A DNA stretch of 64,000 nucleotides from assembly GCA_934119935.1 (NCBI GenBank), contig CAKOSX010000001.1:124001-188000 (forward strand), given 5' to 3'. The notes under the pieces were generated by a model. It saw only the letters and a program-made list of their open reading frames with translations, was not told where the DNA came from and did not search any database. Position numbers and translations under genes: made by a program. This document shows, piece after piece, positions 29,683 to 39,431 of this stretch. The stretch comes from an uncultured Clostridia bacterium. Lineage in GTDB: Bacteria > Bacillota > Clostridia > TANB77 > CAG-508. Within the stretch, counting starts at the first letter, position 1, and every line of letters starts with the position of its first letter.

Positions 29683-31508
29683 ATGAGATCAAAAGATATT
29701 GAAACAATGCCAGTTAATCAAGAATTACTTGCACTTATTGCACCACAAGGAATAGAAATAAAATCAAATAGAGTTCAGATGGGAGAATTTTTATCAAAAA
29801 TTCAATATATATCTGGTTATCCATCAAGAGTAAATATAGGATGGTTATTAAGTTTAAAGGATATTCCAAATACAATAGTTAGTTTAGTTGTAACCCCAAT
29901 AGAAGATGTACAAGGGTTTGTAGAAGGTGTTTCAAAAGGAATTACAACAGATAAAAATACATATAACACCACTCAAAATGAGTTTTTAAGAACACAAGCA
30001 GAATATAAAATAGCAAGTGCAGAAACTATGATAAGGGAAATTACAATAGATAACATACCATATATAAATTTATCATTTTTGACTAAAACAAATGGAAATA
30101 CTGAAAACAATTTTATAGAAAATATGAGAATAGTAAAAAATAAAATTGCAGGAATGGGACTAAAAGCAAGATTGCCAGCTTTTCAACAAGAAATAGCATT
30201 AAAACAAGCAAGTCCTTATGATGTTAGTTATGATGAAATTACTGACATATCAAATAAGCAAATGTCTTTGTCAGTATTATTCAAGGGATTGCCTTTTAGT
30301 CGGAAGTGGGTTAATAGATGAAAGAGGCTATTATTTAGGTACAGATGAAGATGGTAGAGCAATTATATTAGATACTTTTTTAAAAACATCAGATAGACCT
30401 AATTCAAATATAACAATAAGTGGAGCTAGTGGAAGTGGAAAGTCTTATTTAGCAAAAAAAATAATGTTAAATGAGTGGATGAATGGTTGTAAATTTTATG
30501 TTTTAGATCCCGAATCGGAGTATAAGTCAATGTGTAAAGAAATTGGTGGAAAATGGATTGATTGTAGTGGTGGAAAAGGAAAAAATGTAGGAAGAATAAA
30601 TCCATTGCAAGTAAATAAACTACCAAATAATATTGAAGATGATGATGAAGAATATAGTAGTACAAAATCAGCATTAGCATTACATTTAGATTTCTTAACA
30701 ACATTTTTTACACTATATTTTCCAGAAATAACAAGTTTTCAAATGAGTTTACTTATGGAAACATTAGAAGAGTTATATAGAAAATTTGGAATTGATTATG
30801 ATACTAATATAGATTTAATACCTAGAAATAAGTTTCCAATAATGAAAGATTTGTATGATTTACTAGAACAAAAAGTTGAAAATGTGGAAACAAAACATAG
30901 AGATGAAATTGAAATAGTTAGAAGTATTATAAGAAGTTTAGCAATAGGACATAATGCAGAAATTTTTAATGGATATACAACAATAGAAGAAGATAATGAC
31001 TTTGTATGTTTAGATATTTATTCATTACAAGGAGCATCAAGTAATATTAAAAGTTGTCAATATTTGAATATGCTTAGATATTGTGAAGATATGGCTTTTA
31101 AAAATAGAGAAGAAAAGTGTTATGTAGTATGCGATGAAGCATATTTGTTAATTGATAAAAAAGTTCCACAAGCATTAGAATTTATGAGAAATTTTAGTAA
31201 GAGATGTAGAAAATATGAATGTGGTTTAATAACTATTTCACAAAATATTTTAGACTTTTTGGCAGAAGAAATAAAACAATATGGTCAAGCAATATTAGAC
31301 AATTCAACTTATAAATTTTTCTTTGGAACTGATCGGACAAGACTTAGAAGAAATAGTTAGAATATATAACTTGAACACTGAAGAAAAAACTATATTATCT
31401 CAAAAAGATAGAGGTCGTGGACTAATGTTTGTTGGACCAGGTCATAGTTTAATAAATGTAAAAGCAGAAGAATGGGAGAAAGAGTATTTAATAGGTGGTG
31501 GAAAATAG
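29683..31508 (+). CDS. virB4: VirB4-type conjugation ATPase, read across two CGGA sites
   Basis: Reading 29683-30300, 30302-31333 and 31335-31508 gives one 607-residue protein. It has Walker A SGASGSGKSY, Walker B VVCDEAYLL and the C-terminal FFFGTD-G-QDLEEI segment with YNLNTEEKTIL, all in family order. VirB4 energises assembly and transfer through the channel. Without skipping C30301 the frame stops at 30321, and without skipping C31334 the second frame stops at 31360. It abuts the M23 gene. Confidence 0.85.
30301..30304 (+). other. CGGA recoding site 7
   Basis: AGT-CGG-A in virB4; restored reading gives LPFS-G-SGLIDERGYYLG. Confidence 0.75.
31334..31337 (+). other. CGGA recoding site 8
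   Basis: GAT-CGG-A in virB4; restored reading gives GTD-G-QDLEE, a conserved glycine position in VirB4 C termini. Confidence 0.75.
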
Positions 31509-32213
31509 ATGCCAGATAATAGAAATGAAGTATTGGAGTTAGGAAAAACAGCATTTTCTTTATTATCATTTAAAATTAAAATGATAATAATTGGAGTTGT
31601 TGCAATTCTCCTTATTGTTGTTATTTTCCCAGTTGTAGCATTAATGACCTTTTCTTCTGAAAATAATAAAAATATAAATCAAAAGAATGGTGGAAATGAT
31701 ACAGGTAGTTCAATAGTTGTAAATGAAGTAGTAGAAGGACTAAAAAAGTATCAAGGTGCAACATTTCCTATGCCATTTGAAAATTGGAATAGTGAAAAAG
31801 ATGTTGTAACATCAAAATTTAGTAATAATAGAACTATTATAGTAAATGGACAATTGCAAAGTAGAGCTCATACTGGAATAGATTTAGTTGTAATATCAAT
31901 ATCAGAACCTAAAATATGTGCAGTATCTTCAGGAAAGGTAGTTGTTGCGAAAGCTGGACAAACAGGATATGGAAATTATGTTGTAATAGAGCATAATTCG
32001 GAAGACGGAACAACATTTTATACTTTATATGGACACATGAAACAAGGTTCATTAATGGTTGCAGAAGGTACAGATATAAAAGTTGGACAAGTATTAGGAA
32101 TAATGGGGTCTACAGGAAATAGTACAGGAGCACATCTACATTTTGAAATAAGAATCAATAAAAATAGTAGTAGTAATGCGGTTGATCCATATACATATTT
32201 ATTTGGAAATTAA
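31509..32213 (+). CDS. M23 family peptidoglycan hydrolase
   Basis: 234 residues. One N-terminal membrane helix (IIIGVVAILLIVVIFPVVAL), a linker, then a LytM/M23 domain with the zinc ligands in HTGIDL and HLHFEI and the YGHMKQGS motif. It should cleave peptide cross-bridges to let the transfer machine cross the cell wall, the usual role of such proteins in Gram-positive T4SS. No CHAP or SLT partner is fused. Confidence 0.88.
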   Translation: MPDNRNEVLELGKTAFSLLSFKIKMIIIGVVAILLIVVIFPVVALMTFSSENNKNINQKNGGNDTGSSIVVNEVVEGLKKYQGATFPMPFENWNSEKDVVTSKFSNNRTIIVNGQLQSRAHTGIDLVVISISEPKICAVSSGKVVVAKAGQTGYGNYVVIEHNSEDGTTFYTLYGHMKQGSLMVAEGTDIKVGQVLGIMGSTGNSTGAHLHFEIRINKNSSSNAVDPYTYLFGN

Positions 32214-32223
32214 GGAGGAGCTT

Positions 32224-32523
32224 ATGAACAATAAGGAAGAATTAAAAAAACAAGTAATTATTTTAAGCTTTATATTGATATTAGTAATTATTGTAGCAAT
32301 AATATTGAACTTTGGAAAAGATAAAAATATTATCAATAATATAACTACAGATAATAGTATTACAACAGAAGACACGAATATAAATTCAAATGATACAATA
32401 CTCAATAATTTAAAGGGATTACTGGAAGAACCAACAGAAGAATATGAACAAGATGAAACGCAAGGAACAACAGAAAATAGAATTATAACTCAAAATGGAG
32501 AAACGATAATTGTAAGAGAATGA
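32224..32523 (+). CDS. Single-pass membrane protein of the transfer operon
   Basis: 99 residues from ATG 32224 (AAGGAGGAG upstream). One hydrophobic helix (VIILSFILILVIIVAIIL) near the N terminus and an Asn/Thr/Glu-rich outside tail. Not recognised. Confidence 0.65.
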   Translation: MNNKEELKKQVIILSFILILVIIVAIILNFGKDKNIINNITTDNSITTEDTNINSNDTILNNLKGLLEEPTEEYEQDETQGTTENRIITQNGETIIVRE

Positions 32524-32542
32524 TTTTAGAGGTATGAAAATT

Positions 32543-33694
32543 ATGGACGAAATAAAAAAATATAAAAAGTATATTTATATATCAAAAGAAATTCAAGTAG
32601 AATTGGAAAACTATTGTCAAGAAAATAATATTACAATAGTTACTAGATTCATAAATGAATATAATTTTGAAAAATTTATGCAGACAGAATTACGAAATTT
32701 GAATAGTATTGATTATTTAATTATAGACTTACAAGCAATTGAGAAGTTAACGCAAGAAGATGAGATAGTATCAAAAATTACCCTTATAAGAAAAATGTAT
32801 AATTTGAGAATAATTATTTTGGCTAAAGGATACAAATTTGGAAATATGTTACTTGGCAAAATATTTAATTTAGGGATTTACAATATTATTACTGCTACAG
32901 AAGAAAACAAGTATAAGGAAGAATTAGAAAAAGTATTTAGTCAAGAGGGAATGAGTTTTGGAAATTCTATAAAATATAAATTAGATAATCAAATTATTTC
33001 TGTAAATCAAACAACTAAGTTAGTAAAAGAAAATTATATAAGAGTAAAGCAAACAGTAAGTATAGGAGTAGTGGGAACTGAAAAACATATAGGTGCAACT
33101 ACTTTAGCATTAAACTTGGCTAAATATTTAAGTGAATTAACTAATATTAAGACATGTTATATAGAGAATAATAATCACAATTCTATAATTAATTTAATTG
33201 ATAATAAAGAATCCATATATGTTGAAAATTCAGATAAAATAACATTTAAAGGTTTAGATATGTTTTTGAAGCCTAAAAATATGTCAGACATATTAACAAA
33301 CGATTATAATTTTTTTATTTACGATTATGGAGCATTAAATGAAATAAGCGAAGAAGAAAAGATGTCATTTTTAACAAGAGATTTAAAAATTGTGGTTTCT
33401 GGAAATAAGATTTGGGAAATTCCTAATTTAATAAAATGTTTTCAAATAATAGGAGAAGATATCAATACATATTTAGTATTTAATTTTGCTAAAGAGAGTG
33501 AAAAAGAAACTTTTAGAATAAGTTTGGGAGATTTTTGGAAAGAAAGAGCAATATATTCTGAAAATGTAACAGATCCATTTGAAGTAAAAAACAGATACTT
33601 TTTTGAAACTATTTTAAAACCATACTTATTAAATTCTGATATACAAGAAAAGAGGAAAAGATTTAATTGGTTCAAAAGAAAAAATAAGAGGTAA
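32543..33694 (+). CDS. ParA/TadZ-like ATPase with deviant Walker A
   Basis: 383 residues from ATG 32543 (a second ATG lies 9 bases upstream). N-terminal half looks like a receiver-like fold (residues 1-140), C-terminal half like ParA/MinD, with GVVGTEKHIGATTLALNLAKYL where KGGxGKT is expected. Similar ParA-like proteins with degenerate loops occur in transfer operons of clostridial ICEs and resemble TadZ/CpaE, which localise secretion machines. It could also serve as the ParA partner of the 18026 ParB. Confidence 0.65.
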   Translation: MDEIKKYKKYIYISKEIQVELENYCQENNITIVTRFINEYNFEKFMQTELRNLNSIDYLIIDLQAIEKLTQEDEIVSKITLIRKMYNLRIIILAKGYKFGNMLLGKIFNLGIYNIITATEENKYKEELEKVFSQEGMSFGNSIKYKLDNQIISVNQTTKLVKENYIRVKQTVSIGVVGTEKHIGATTLALNLAKYLSELTNIKTCYIENNNHNSIINLIDNKESIYVENSDKITFKGLDMFLKPKNMSDILTNDYNFFIYDYGALNEISEEEKMSFLTRDLKIVVSGNKIWEIPNLIKCFQIIGEDINTYLVFNFAKESEKETFRISLGDFWKERAIYSENVTDPFEVKNRYFFETILKPYLLNSDIQEKRKRFNWFKRKNKR

Positions 33695-33698
33695 TGCT

Positions 33699-33941
33699 AT
33701 GAAGAAAAAATCATTATATGATATTGCAATGGAAAGAAAAGATAAGACATCAGACGTGCAAGAACAAATTGTAATTGAGAGAAAAAGGACAATTTTATTA
33801 GTAATAGTAGATGTTATTGAAAAAATACTAAAATTATTATTTTATATTGTGTTATTTATTTTTGTAACAATAGGAGCAACAGTTTTGATAAATAGCGAAT
33901 TACGATGGCAATTAATAAATATGATAAAAACAATTTTATAA
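33699..33941 (+). CDS. Small single-pass membrane protein
   Basis: 80 residues, one helix (ILKLLFYIVLFIFVTIGATVLI) near residues 45-67, basic cytoplasmic N terminus. Four bases after the ParA-like gene. Family not recognised. Confidence 0.65.
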   Translation: MKKKSLYDIAMERKDKTSDVQEQIVIERKRTILLVIVDVIEKILKLLFYIVLFIFVTIGATVLINSELRWQLINMIKTIL

Positions 33942-33951
33942 TGGAGGAAAA

Positions 33952-34812
33952 ATGTTTGAGAATTTATATGAAGAATTAAAAGAAAAAGCAATTAATGAGT
34001 ATAATGGATATGATGAGTATATGCGTTATTTTTTAGGAAGAGAAAATTATGAACAAGATCCAGTTGTATGGTATTTATTTAATTATATATATGAGTATAT
34101 AGAAAATGATGAGGCAATGAAAGTAATAATACCTTTGTTTGAAAAAGATTTTCCAGGATACATTGACAATATTATACAGGAAAATTCTAAAAGTTTATAT
34201 ATATTAGAGCATAAAGAGGAATATTTGAAATTAAGTAAATTATTAAGTGATGTTTTTGATGGCAAATTTCAGCTAGAAAATTTGGAAGAATCAAAATTTG
34301 ATGAAAGAAAAGAAGAAGAAAAAATATGGGAATCTTTGAAATTATTGAATGAAGAATATCAAAATTTAAAGAATAAAAAGTACAATATTAAACAATTGTT
34401 TAATGGAGAAAGAAAAAGAGATTTTATAAAACTCAACGAAATATCACAAAAAATAGTAAACCAGAAAAATAATTTAGAACAGATAAAATCAAAAATCAGT
34501 TTATTAGATGAAGAATATAATGTCGAAAAAATTGAAATAGATAAAATGAAGAATGAAATTCAAAATATTTCTGATAAATTAAATTTTAATTTTGAAAGTG
34601 AAATTGAAAAAATGATTTCAGATAACTATTACTTAGGTACATCTTATAATTTAGAGGGAATTTTATATAATTTTGAAAGCAATAAAGATGAGTATATTGA
34701 ACAAAATGGAAAGTTAAATAGAGTAAAAGAGTTTATGTCTTTTAAAGATAAAAGTATTACAGAGAATTCTGAAACTAATTGTGAAGATGATGAAGAAGTA
34801 ATGGAAAATTAA
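33952..34812 (+). CDS. Coiled-coil protein, last gene of the transfer operon
   Basis: 286 residues, soluble. N-terminal globular, Tyr-rich part (about 1-105), then long coiled coil with an FNGERKRDFIKLNEISQKI hinge, acidic tail. Not recognised. Followed by cassette P2. Confidence 0.65.
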   Translation: MFENLYEELKEKAINEYNGYDEYMRYFLGRENYEQDPVVWYLFNYIYEYIENDEAMKVIIPLFEKDFPGYIDNIIQENSKSLYILEHKEEYLKLSKLLSDVFDGKFQLENLEESKFDERKEEEKIWESLKLLNEEYQNLKNKKYNIKQLFNGERKRDFIKLNEISQKIVNQKNNLEQIKSKISLLDEEYNVEKIEIDKMKNEIQNISDKLNFNFESEIEKMISDNYYLGTSYNLEGILYNFESNKDEYIEQNGKLNRVKEFMSFKDKSITENSETNCEDDEEVMEN

Positions 34813-34841
34813 AAAATTGGGGTTAAAGAATGACTAGAAAA

Positions 34842-34951
34842 TTTGCGAAAATGGTTCAAAAAACATTCATTGACATATAAAAAATAATGGATTAGAATTT
34901 TAGTATAAAAAATTGTGAGCAAAAGTCAGGTATTATAGCTGGCTTTTTTTC
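34842..34951 (+). promoter_or_regulatory. Cassette P2: operator, SigA promoter and leader terminator
   Basis: Degenerate TTTGCGAAAATGGTTCAAAA repeat, ATTCATTGACA with TTGACA at 34870, exactly 17 bp, TAGAAT at 34893, then TTTAGTAT. Leader hairpin AAAGTCAG / CTGGCTTT with T tract, ending at 34950. Drives 34974-37957. Confidence 0.75.
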
Positions 34952-34973
34952 TATGCTCAAGAAAGGAAGAAAT

Positions 34974-35642
34974 ATGCCAGATTTATGTAAAAATATAGTA
35001 AGAGCACCTAAAGAAGTGCTAGAAGATTTATATGATGGTCAAAAAGTAACATTTGAAAAATTAATACCAATGCCAAAATCATTAAATCTTACAGAAGGAA
35101 CTATTACAGATACAGCAATAGCTTATGCAATGAGTAAGAAAGCACCAAGTGAATTTACAAGATTGAAGAATGAATTTGAAAAAATAAAAATTAGTTATCA
35201 TGGGAACTTATGGAATAAATATAAAGAACATTGCACTTGTGAGAATATAGAAAAATTGGAGCAAAGTGCAAAGAGATATATTCCAGGAGATGATGAGAAA
35301 AAGCTAGGAATAAAGGGACTATATGAACTAGGAAATTTATATATTGACAATATATTAAAATATGGAAGTGCAACATGGTATGACTGGTGTTGCAAAAATT
35401 GGGGAACAAAATGGAATGCAATGGATAGTGAAGGAACACCAGAAGAAGGAGAAATTAGTTTTTTTACAGCTTGGGAAGAACCATTACCAATAATAAAGAA
35501 ATTGTTTGAAAAACATGAGAATAAAGAAATTGAATGGTACTTTGAAGGAGAAGGTTGTGAATATCATGGAAGATATTATTCAGACGGAAATGGGAAGATA
35601 AAGAAAGAATATCATGAAATAAATTATGAGGAAGAACAATAA
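34974..35642 (+). CDS. YubB ferredoxin-like (DUF1281/api92-type) protein
   Basis: 222 residues from ATG 34974 (AAAGGAAG upstream). CKNIVRAPKEVLEDL, FEKLIPMPKSL and WYDWCCKNWGTKWNA are the hallmarks of the api92/YubB-like domain found in plasmids, phages and ICEs; WFFEGEGCEYHGRYYS-like ending. Function not established. First gene of the P2 operon. Confidence 0.8.
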   Translation: MPDLCKNIVRAPKEVLEDLYDGQKVTFEKLIPMPKSLNLTEGTITDTAIAYAMSKKAPSEFTRLKNEFEKIKISYHGNLWNKYKEHCTCENIEKLEQSAKRYIPGDDEKKLGIKGLYELGNLYIDNILKYGSATWYDWCCKNWGTKWNAMDSEGTPEEGEISFFTAWEEPLPIIKKLFEKHENKEIEWYFEGEGCEYHGRYYSDGNGKIKKEYHEINYEEEQ

Positions 35643-35669
35643 TACAAAAGAAAGTAGGAGGAACAGACA

Positions 35670-36926
35670 ATGGGACAATATTATATTGTTGCAAATATAG
35701 ATAAAAAGGAATATATGAGATCAAATGGCGGAGTGAAACTTATGGAATGGTCTTATAATAGAAACGATTTGATTTTAAACCTAATGAATAAACTTGCAAA
35801 CGAATGGAAGGGAGATAGAGTTTATATAGTTGGTGATTATGCTTTGAGTAGTGATAGAATAGACAAAGAAAAGCAACCAGCAGAAAAAGACTATGATTAT
35901 GACATATTAGAAAAGTTAGAAAAAGAACTAGGTATTTATAATCAAAAAGAAAATGGCTACTATAAAACTTTATATAGCTTTGCAAGTGATAATTTTAAAG
36001 AATTAGGAGTAAAAGAATTAAATAAGGAAGAATATAAATATATTTATAATCATAAAAGAAAAGAATTTATTGATTTAAGACATTGCCCATTAGCATGGTT
36101 GTATAAAGAAAAACAAAAATATAATGTGGTAACAATAGCACCAATTTCATTATTGTTGGCACTTGGAAATGGAATGGGTGGAGGAGATTATTTTGGAAAT
36201 AACAATGAATTGGTTGGAAAATATATAGCAGATATTGAGGACTTAGAAATTACAAAAGAGCCGTTAAATATTGGATATAAAGAATTTAGACCAGAATTTT
36301 ATGAATGGATATACATTCCATACACAGAAATAGACAAAGAAATAGAAGTTGATAAAAATAGAAGAAAAATTGCAACATCTATATTAGACTATATAAATAA
36401 GTATGGAAATGGACAATACAATTTAGAAACAACAGCTAAAAATAAAAACAATAGAATTTCCACATTGGCTATATCTATAGAAAATAATAATGCACAAGTA
36501 GAAAAAAGAATTTTGAAAAGTATTATAGAAAATAATAATGAAGTAGAAATACAGAATATAGGAAAAGAACTATTAAAGAAAATAGATGAGTGTATGTTTG
36601 AGCAAGTTACAAGAAGTTGTAAATTTGAATTAGATGCAAAATTAGAAAATGATGTAAGCGAAGATCAATTTATAAATGAAATGTATAAAAAAATAGTTGA
36701 AAAATTAAAATTAGATAATGTCAAAGATATAAAAACCATAAATAAGAAAACCGAAATTATATTTGAATCTTCAGAAAAATTAGATATAGAAAGTAACGGA
36801 AAAGACAGTATGGATGACTATATAAAGAATAGTAAATTAATTAAGGAAAATTGTCAAAGTCAAGAAAATATAAGTAAAGATAAATTAAAAGAAGAAATTA
36901 TCAAAGAAGAAGAGGAGGTACTATAG
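35670..36926 (+). CDS. ICE protein of unknown function
   Basis: 418 residues, soluble. Opens MGQYYIVANIDKKEYM and has GDRVYIVGDYA and LLALGNGMGGGDYFGNN, an N-terminal module I associate with uncharacterised bacterial proteins that respond to physiological state. Residues 230-418 are helical and charged. Twenty-seven bp after the YubB-like gene. Confidence 0.65.
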   Translation: MGQYYIVANIDKKEYMRSNGGVKLMEWSYNRNDLILNLMNKLANEWKGDRVYIVGDYALSSDRIDKEKQPAEKDYDYDILEKLEKELGIYNQKENGYYKTLYSFASDNFKELGVKELNKEEYKYIYNHKRKEFIDLRHCPLAWLYKEKQKYNVVTIAPISLLLALGNGMGGGDYFGNNNELVGKYIADIEDLEITKEPLNIGYKEFRPEFYEWIYIPYTEIDKEIEVDKNRRKIATSILDYINKYGNGQYNLETTAKNKNNRISTLAISIENNNAQVEKRILKSIIENNNEVEIQNIGKELLKKIDECMFEQVTRSCKFELDAKLENDVSEDQFINEMYKKIVEKLKLDNVKDIKTINKKTEIIFESSEKLDIESNGKDSMDDYIKNSKLIKENCQSQENISKDKLKEEIIKEEEEVL

Positions 36927-36928
36927 TT

Positions 36929-37957
36929 ATGAAGAAAAAATTTGTTTTTAGTATAATTATAGTGTCAGTAATTGTAATAATTTTATCAAGTGGGATTATA
37001 AATAAAAGTTATGCAAGCGAAGAAATTAAACAACAAAAATATTCAATAACAGAAAATGAAGAGCAGGAATTTTTAACTAATATTTATAATACTGAAACAG
37101 AAACATTAAAAATAAAAAGTATAAACAAAGAAGAAACAGACAAAAATTATATTAGCAAGGAAAAAAGCAAAACAGAAATTTTAAATAATTCAAATGAACA
37201 GTACATTAGAAATTATTTTGGAAATAGTGAGAATTTTGATGATGGCGAGTATAAAGGCACGTTAGTTATATCTAATATTGATATACAAAACATAAATAAT
37301 GGATATTATGAAAAAATAGATGAAAAGAAATTAAACTTTAACAATTATAATGATAATGATTTAAACAATATATCAAAAGAAATAACAATAGATAATGTAA
37401 AATATTATCTAATAAATGTAGAGTGGGAAACAGATCAGATACAAAATATTGATGGAGAAAATGTACCATTAACATATAAAGGTACTCAAATTTATCAAAC
37501 AATAAAAAAGGTAAAGAATCCAGATACATATAAAGTAACAGTTACATATTCAGGAAATGTTGAAAAAATTAATAAGATATATAATTATACTGTTATATAT
37601 GAAGAAAAAATAGAAGATTATGAAGAGTTAAATGAAAAAAATATTACGCCAATTTTCATTATAATATCTGGTGTTGGGTTAGTTGCTGTAATAGCAATAA
37701 TCATTAATAATAAAAATACATACATATATAGTAAAATACACAATGGATTTAAACTTATTAAAAGAGAAAAGTTGAATAATAAGAAACTTATAGTAGATAT
37801 TTCAAATTGTAAAAATAAAAGTGATAGTAATATTTATGCCATAAAATTAAGTTCTGTAGCTTTTAAAAAATTAAAAGGAAGAACAATAAGTATTGTGTTA
37901 GAAAATAAGAAAAAAGACTTAGTTATATGGAATGACTATTATGAAATAAAAATGTAA
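36929..37957 (+). CDS. Secreted or membrane-anchored protein with C-terminal helix
   Basis: 342 residues. N-terminal signal/anchor (FVFSIIIVSVIVIILSSGII), an Asn/Lys/Glu-rich extracellular region, one membrane helix near 245-265 (IFIIISGVGLVAVIAIII), then a cytoplasmic domain of about 75 residues. Two bases after the previous stop. Possible surface-organelle partner of the sortase and adhesin downstream; family unknown. Confidence 0.65.
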   Translation: MKKKFVFSIIIVSVIVIILSSGIINKSYASEEIKQQKYSITENEEQEFLTNIYNTETETLKIKSINKEETDKNYISKEKSKTEILNNSNEQYIRNYFGNSENFDDGEYKGTLVISNIDIQNINNGYYEKIDEKKLNFNNYNDNDLNNISKEITIDNVKYYLINVEWETDQIQNIDGENVPLTYKGTQIYQTIKKVKNPDTYKVTVTYSGNVEKINKIYNYTVIYEEKIEDYEELNEKNITPIFIIISGVGLVAVIAIIINNKNTYIYSKIHNGFKLIKREKLNNKKLIVDISNCKNKSDSNIYAIKLSSVAFKKLKGRTISIVLENKKKDLVIWNDYYEIKM

Positions 37958-38076
37958 TTTCAAAAATGTTTCAAAATATGTTCATTGACGCATATAAATA
38001 TAAGTGATAATATTTTAATATCAAAAATTGTAAATGAGGCGATAATTGGTTGGAAAACCAATTATTGCCTTATTTT
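37958..38076 (+). promoter_or_regulatory. Cassette P3: operator, SigA promoter and leader terminator
   Basis: TTTCAAAAATG then TTTCAAAA, TTGACG at 37985, exactly 17 bp, TAATAT at 38008, TTTAATAT. The leader hairpin is strong: AGGCGATAATTGGTT pairs with AACCAATTATTGCCT (38037-38071), then ATTTTT. Drives the sortase operon. Confidence 0.8.
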
Positions 38077-38089
38077 TATGGAGGAAAAT

Positions 38090-38641
38090 ATGGTAAAGAA
38101 AATTTTAAAATATGTTTCAATAATTCTTATAACAATTGTTTTATTAATGTTAGCACTTGTATTTAGACCAGATAAAAAGGAAAACAAAGAAAATAAATTA
38201 GAAAATATAACAGTTGATGAGCAGGTGGAGGAAGTATTATCAATAGATGAAAATGACAAAAATATTATTGGTTATATTTCAATTAATGAATTGGGAATAC
38301 AGAATGCACCAATAGCAGATGGAACAGACAATAAAACAATAGGAAAATATGTAGGTCATTTTAAAAATAGCAGTTATCTAAATGGAAATGTATGTTTATG
38401 TTCTCATAATAGAGGAAGCAAAGCAGCTTTTTTTCAAAATTTAAAAGATGCTAAAAAAGAAATGAGAATTGAGTATAGAACTAAATATGAAACTAAAACA
38501 TACTTGATAAAAGAAATAAAGGAAATTGATGAAACAGATTTAAGTATATTAAACTCAACAAAAGAAGATAGAATAACACTGATCACCTGTATAGCAAATC
38601 AAAAATCAAAAAGATTATGTGTTATTGGAATAGGAGAATAG
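38090..38641 (+). CDS. Sortase family transpeptidase
   Basis: 183 residues from ATG 38090, with GGAGG upstream. Membrane anchor at 8-24 (VSIILITIVLLMLALVF), then a sortase beta-barrel with IGYISINELGIQNAPI, the catalytic His in CSHNRG, the catalytic Cys in TLITC and the Arg in KRLCVIG. It may attach the LPxTG protein encoded 1.8 kb downstream, or assemble it into a pilus. Subclass B or D cannot be settled by eye. Confidence 0.85.
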   Translation: MVKKILKYVSIILITIVLLMLALVFRPDKKENKENKLENITVDEQVEEVLSIDENDKNIIGYISINELGIQNAPIADGTDNKTIGKYVGHFKNSSYLNGNVCLCSHNRGSKAAFFQNLKDAKKEMRIEYRTKYETKTYLIKEIKEIDETDLSILNSTKEDRITLITCIANQKSKRLCVIGIGE

Positions 38642-38642
38642 A

Positions 38643-38933
38643 ATGAAAAAGGATTTTGAAATTTGGATTGATAAGTATTTAAAAGAAAAAAATATTGATA
38701 TAACGGAAGAATTTGAAGTTGAACACAATAAAAAGAAATATACATTTTCAATTAGAAGAGTTGTAGATTTTATAAAATTAATAGATATAAAAGAGCAAAA
38801 TCATATAAAAAGTATGATAGAAACAATAGATAAAACAAATGGAAATATTGTAGACTATTTCAAATGCTTATCAGTAGCAATAATAAATACATATAAAGCC
38901 GAGAATATAGAAGAAAATGAGGAAACTATGTAA
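38643..38933 (+). CDS. Small ICE protein of unknown function
   Basis: 96 residues, soluble, acidic; FEIWIDKYLKEKNIDITEEFEVEHNKKKY suggests a compact alpha-beta domain. One base after the sortase stop, therefore co-translated. Not recognised. Confidence 0.65.
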   Translation: MKKDFEIWIDKYLKEKNIDITEEFEVEHNKKKYTFSIRRVVDFIKLIDIKEQNHIKSMIETIDKTNGNIVDYFKCLSVAIINTYKAENIEENEETM

Positions 38934-38974
38934 AAATATATAGATTCAAATTTTTAGAAAGGAGGACCAATAAA

Positions 38975-39343
38975 ATGAATGTATCAGTAAAACATGTAAA
39001 TTTAACAAATGATAGTAATAATATTACAAAAGCAATAGCAACTATTTGTATAGATGAATCTTTTAATGTGGAAGGTGTAACAGTAAAAAGAAGCAAGGAA
39101 GATAATCTATATGTTCAACTACCACAAAGATCATATTATGATAAAGAAACACAAGAAAAAAGATATAAAGATGCTTGTTATCCTACTAATAAAGAAACAA
39201 GAGAAGAAATATCAAAAGTTGTTTTAGATGCGTATAATGAAAAGCTAAAAGAACGTGAAGAAAATGTGCAAAAAGAAACTAAAAATTCATTAAAAAATGC
39301 AAAATCAAAAGATGAAGAACCAGAAGAAGAGGAAACTTTATAA
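38975..39343 (+). CDS. SpoVG-like protein
   Basis: 122 residues. KAIATICIDESFNVEGVTVKRSKEDNLYVQLPQ and DACYPTNKETREEISKVVLDAY are the SpoVG DNA/RNA-binding pattern; a charged tail follows. SpoVG homologues are global regulators and are often carried by ICEs and phages. GGAGG precedes the ATG. Confidence 0.85.
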   Translation: MNVSVKHVNLTNDSNNITKAIATICIDESFNVEGVTVKRSKEDNLYVQLPQRSYYDKETQEKRYKDACYPTNKETREEISKVVLDAYNEKLKEREENVQKETKNSLKNAKSKDEEPEEEETL

Positions 39344-39391
39344 TTAATAGACCTATTTATAAACAAAATCTAAAAAATGATGGATGTTTTA

Positions 39392-39420
39392 ACTATTAGA
39401 TGTTATAATGTGGATAGAAG
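39392..39420 (+). promoter_or_regulatory. SigA-like promoter before the 39432 gene
   Basis: ATGTTATAATGTGGATA, identical over 17 bp to the promoter core before the 22102 gene. No strong -35. Confidence 0.5.
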
Positions 39421-39431
39421 GAGATGATCTT

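Noticed and set aside
29640..29690. Another recoding site between the VirB4 N-terminal domain gene and the VirB4 ATPase gene
   Set aside because: There is no CGG at the boundary, and the second gene has its own Shine-Dalgarno and ATG.
23211..31337. Ordinary sequencing errors as the cause of the broken transfer genes
   Set aside because: Random indels would not always add a C before GGA at conserved glycines, nor spare hundreds of other GGA codons in the same genes. A systematic artefact from base modification remains possible, so raw-read checks are named in the finding.
24093..31508. The transfer operon as a decaying pseudogene cluster
   Set aside because: No nonsense changes, no deletions and no other frameshifts are seen; all lesions are one type, and the neighbouring small genes are intact and tightly spaced.
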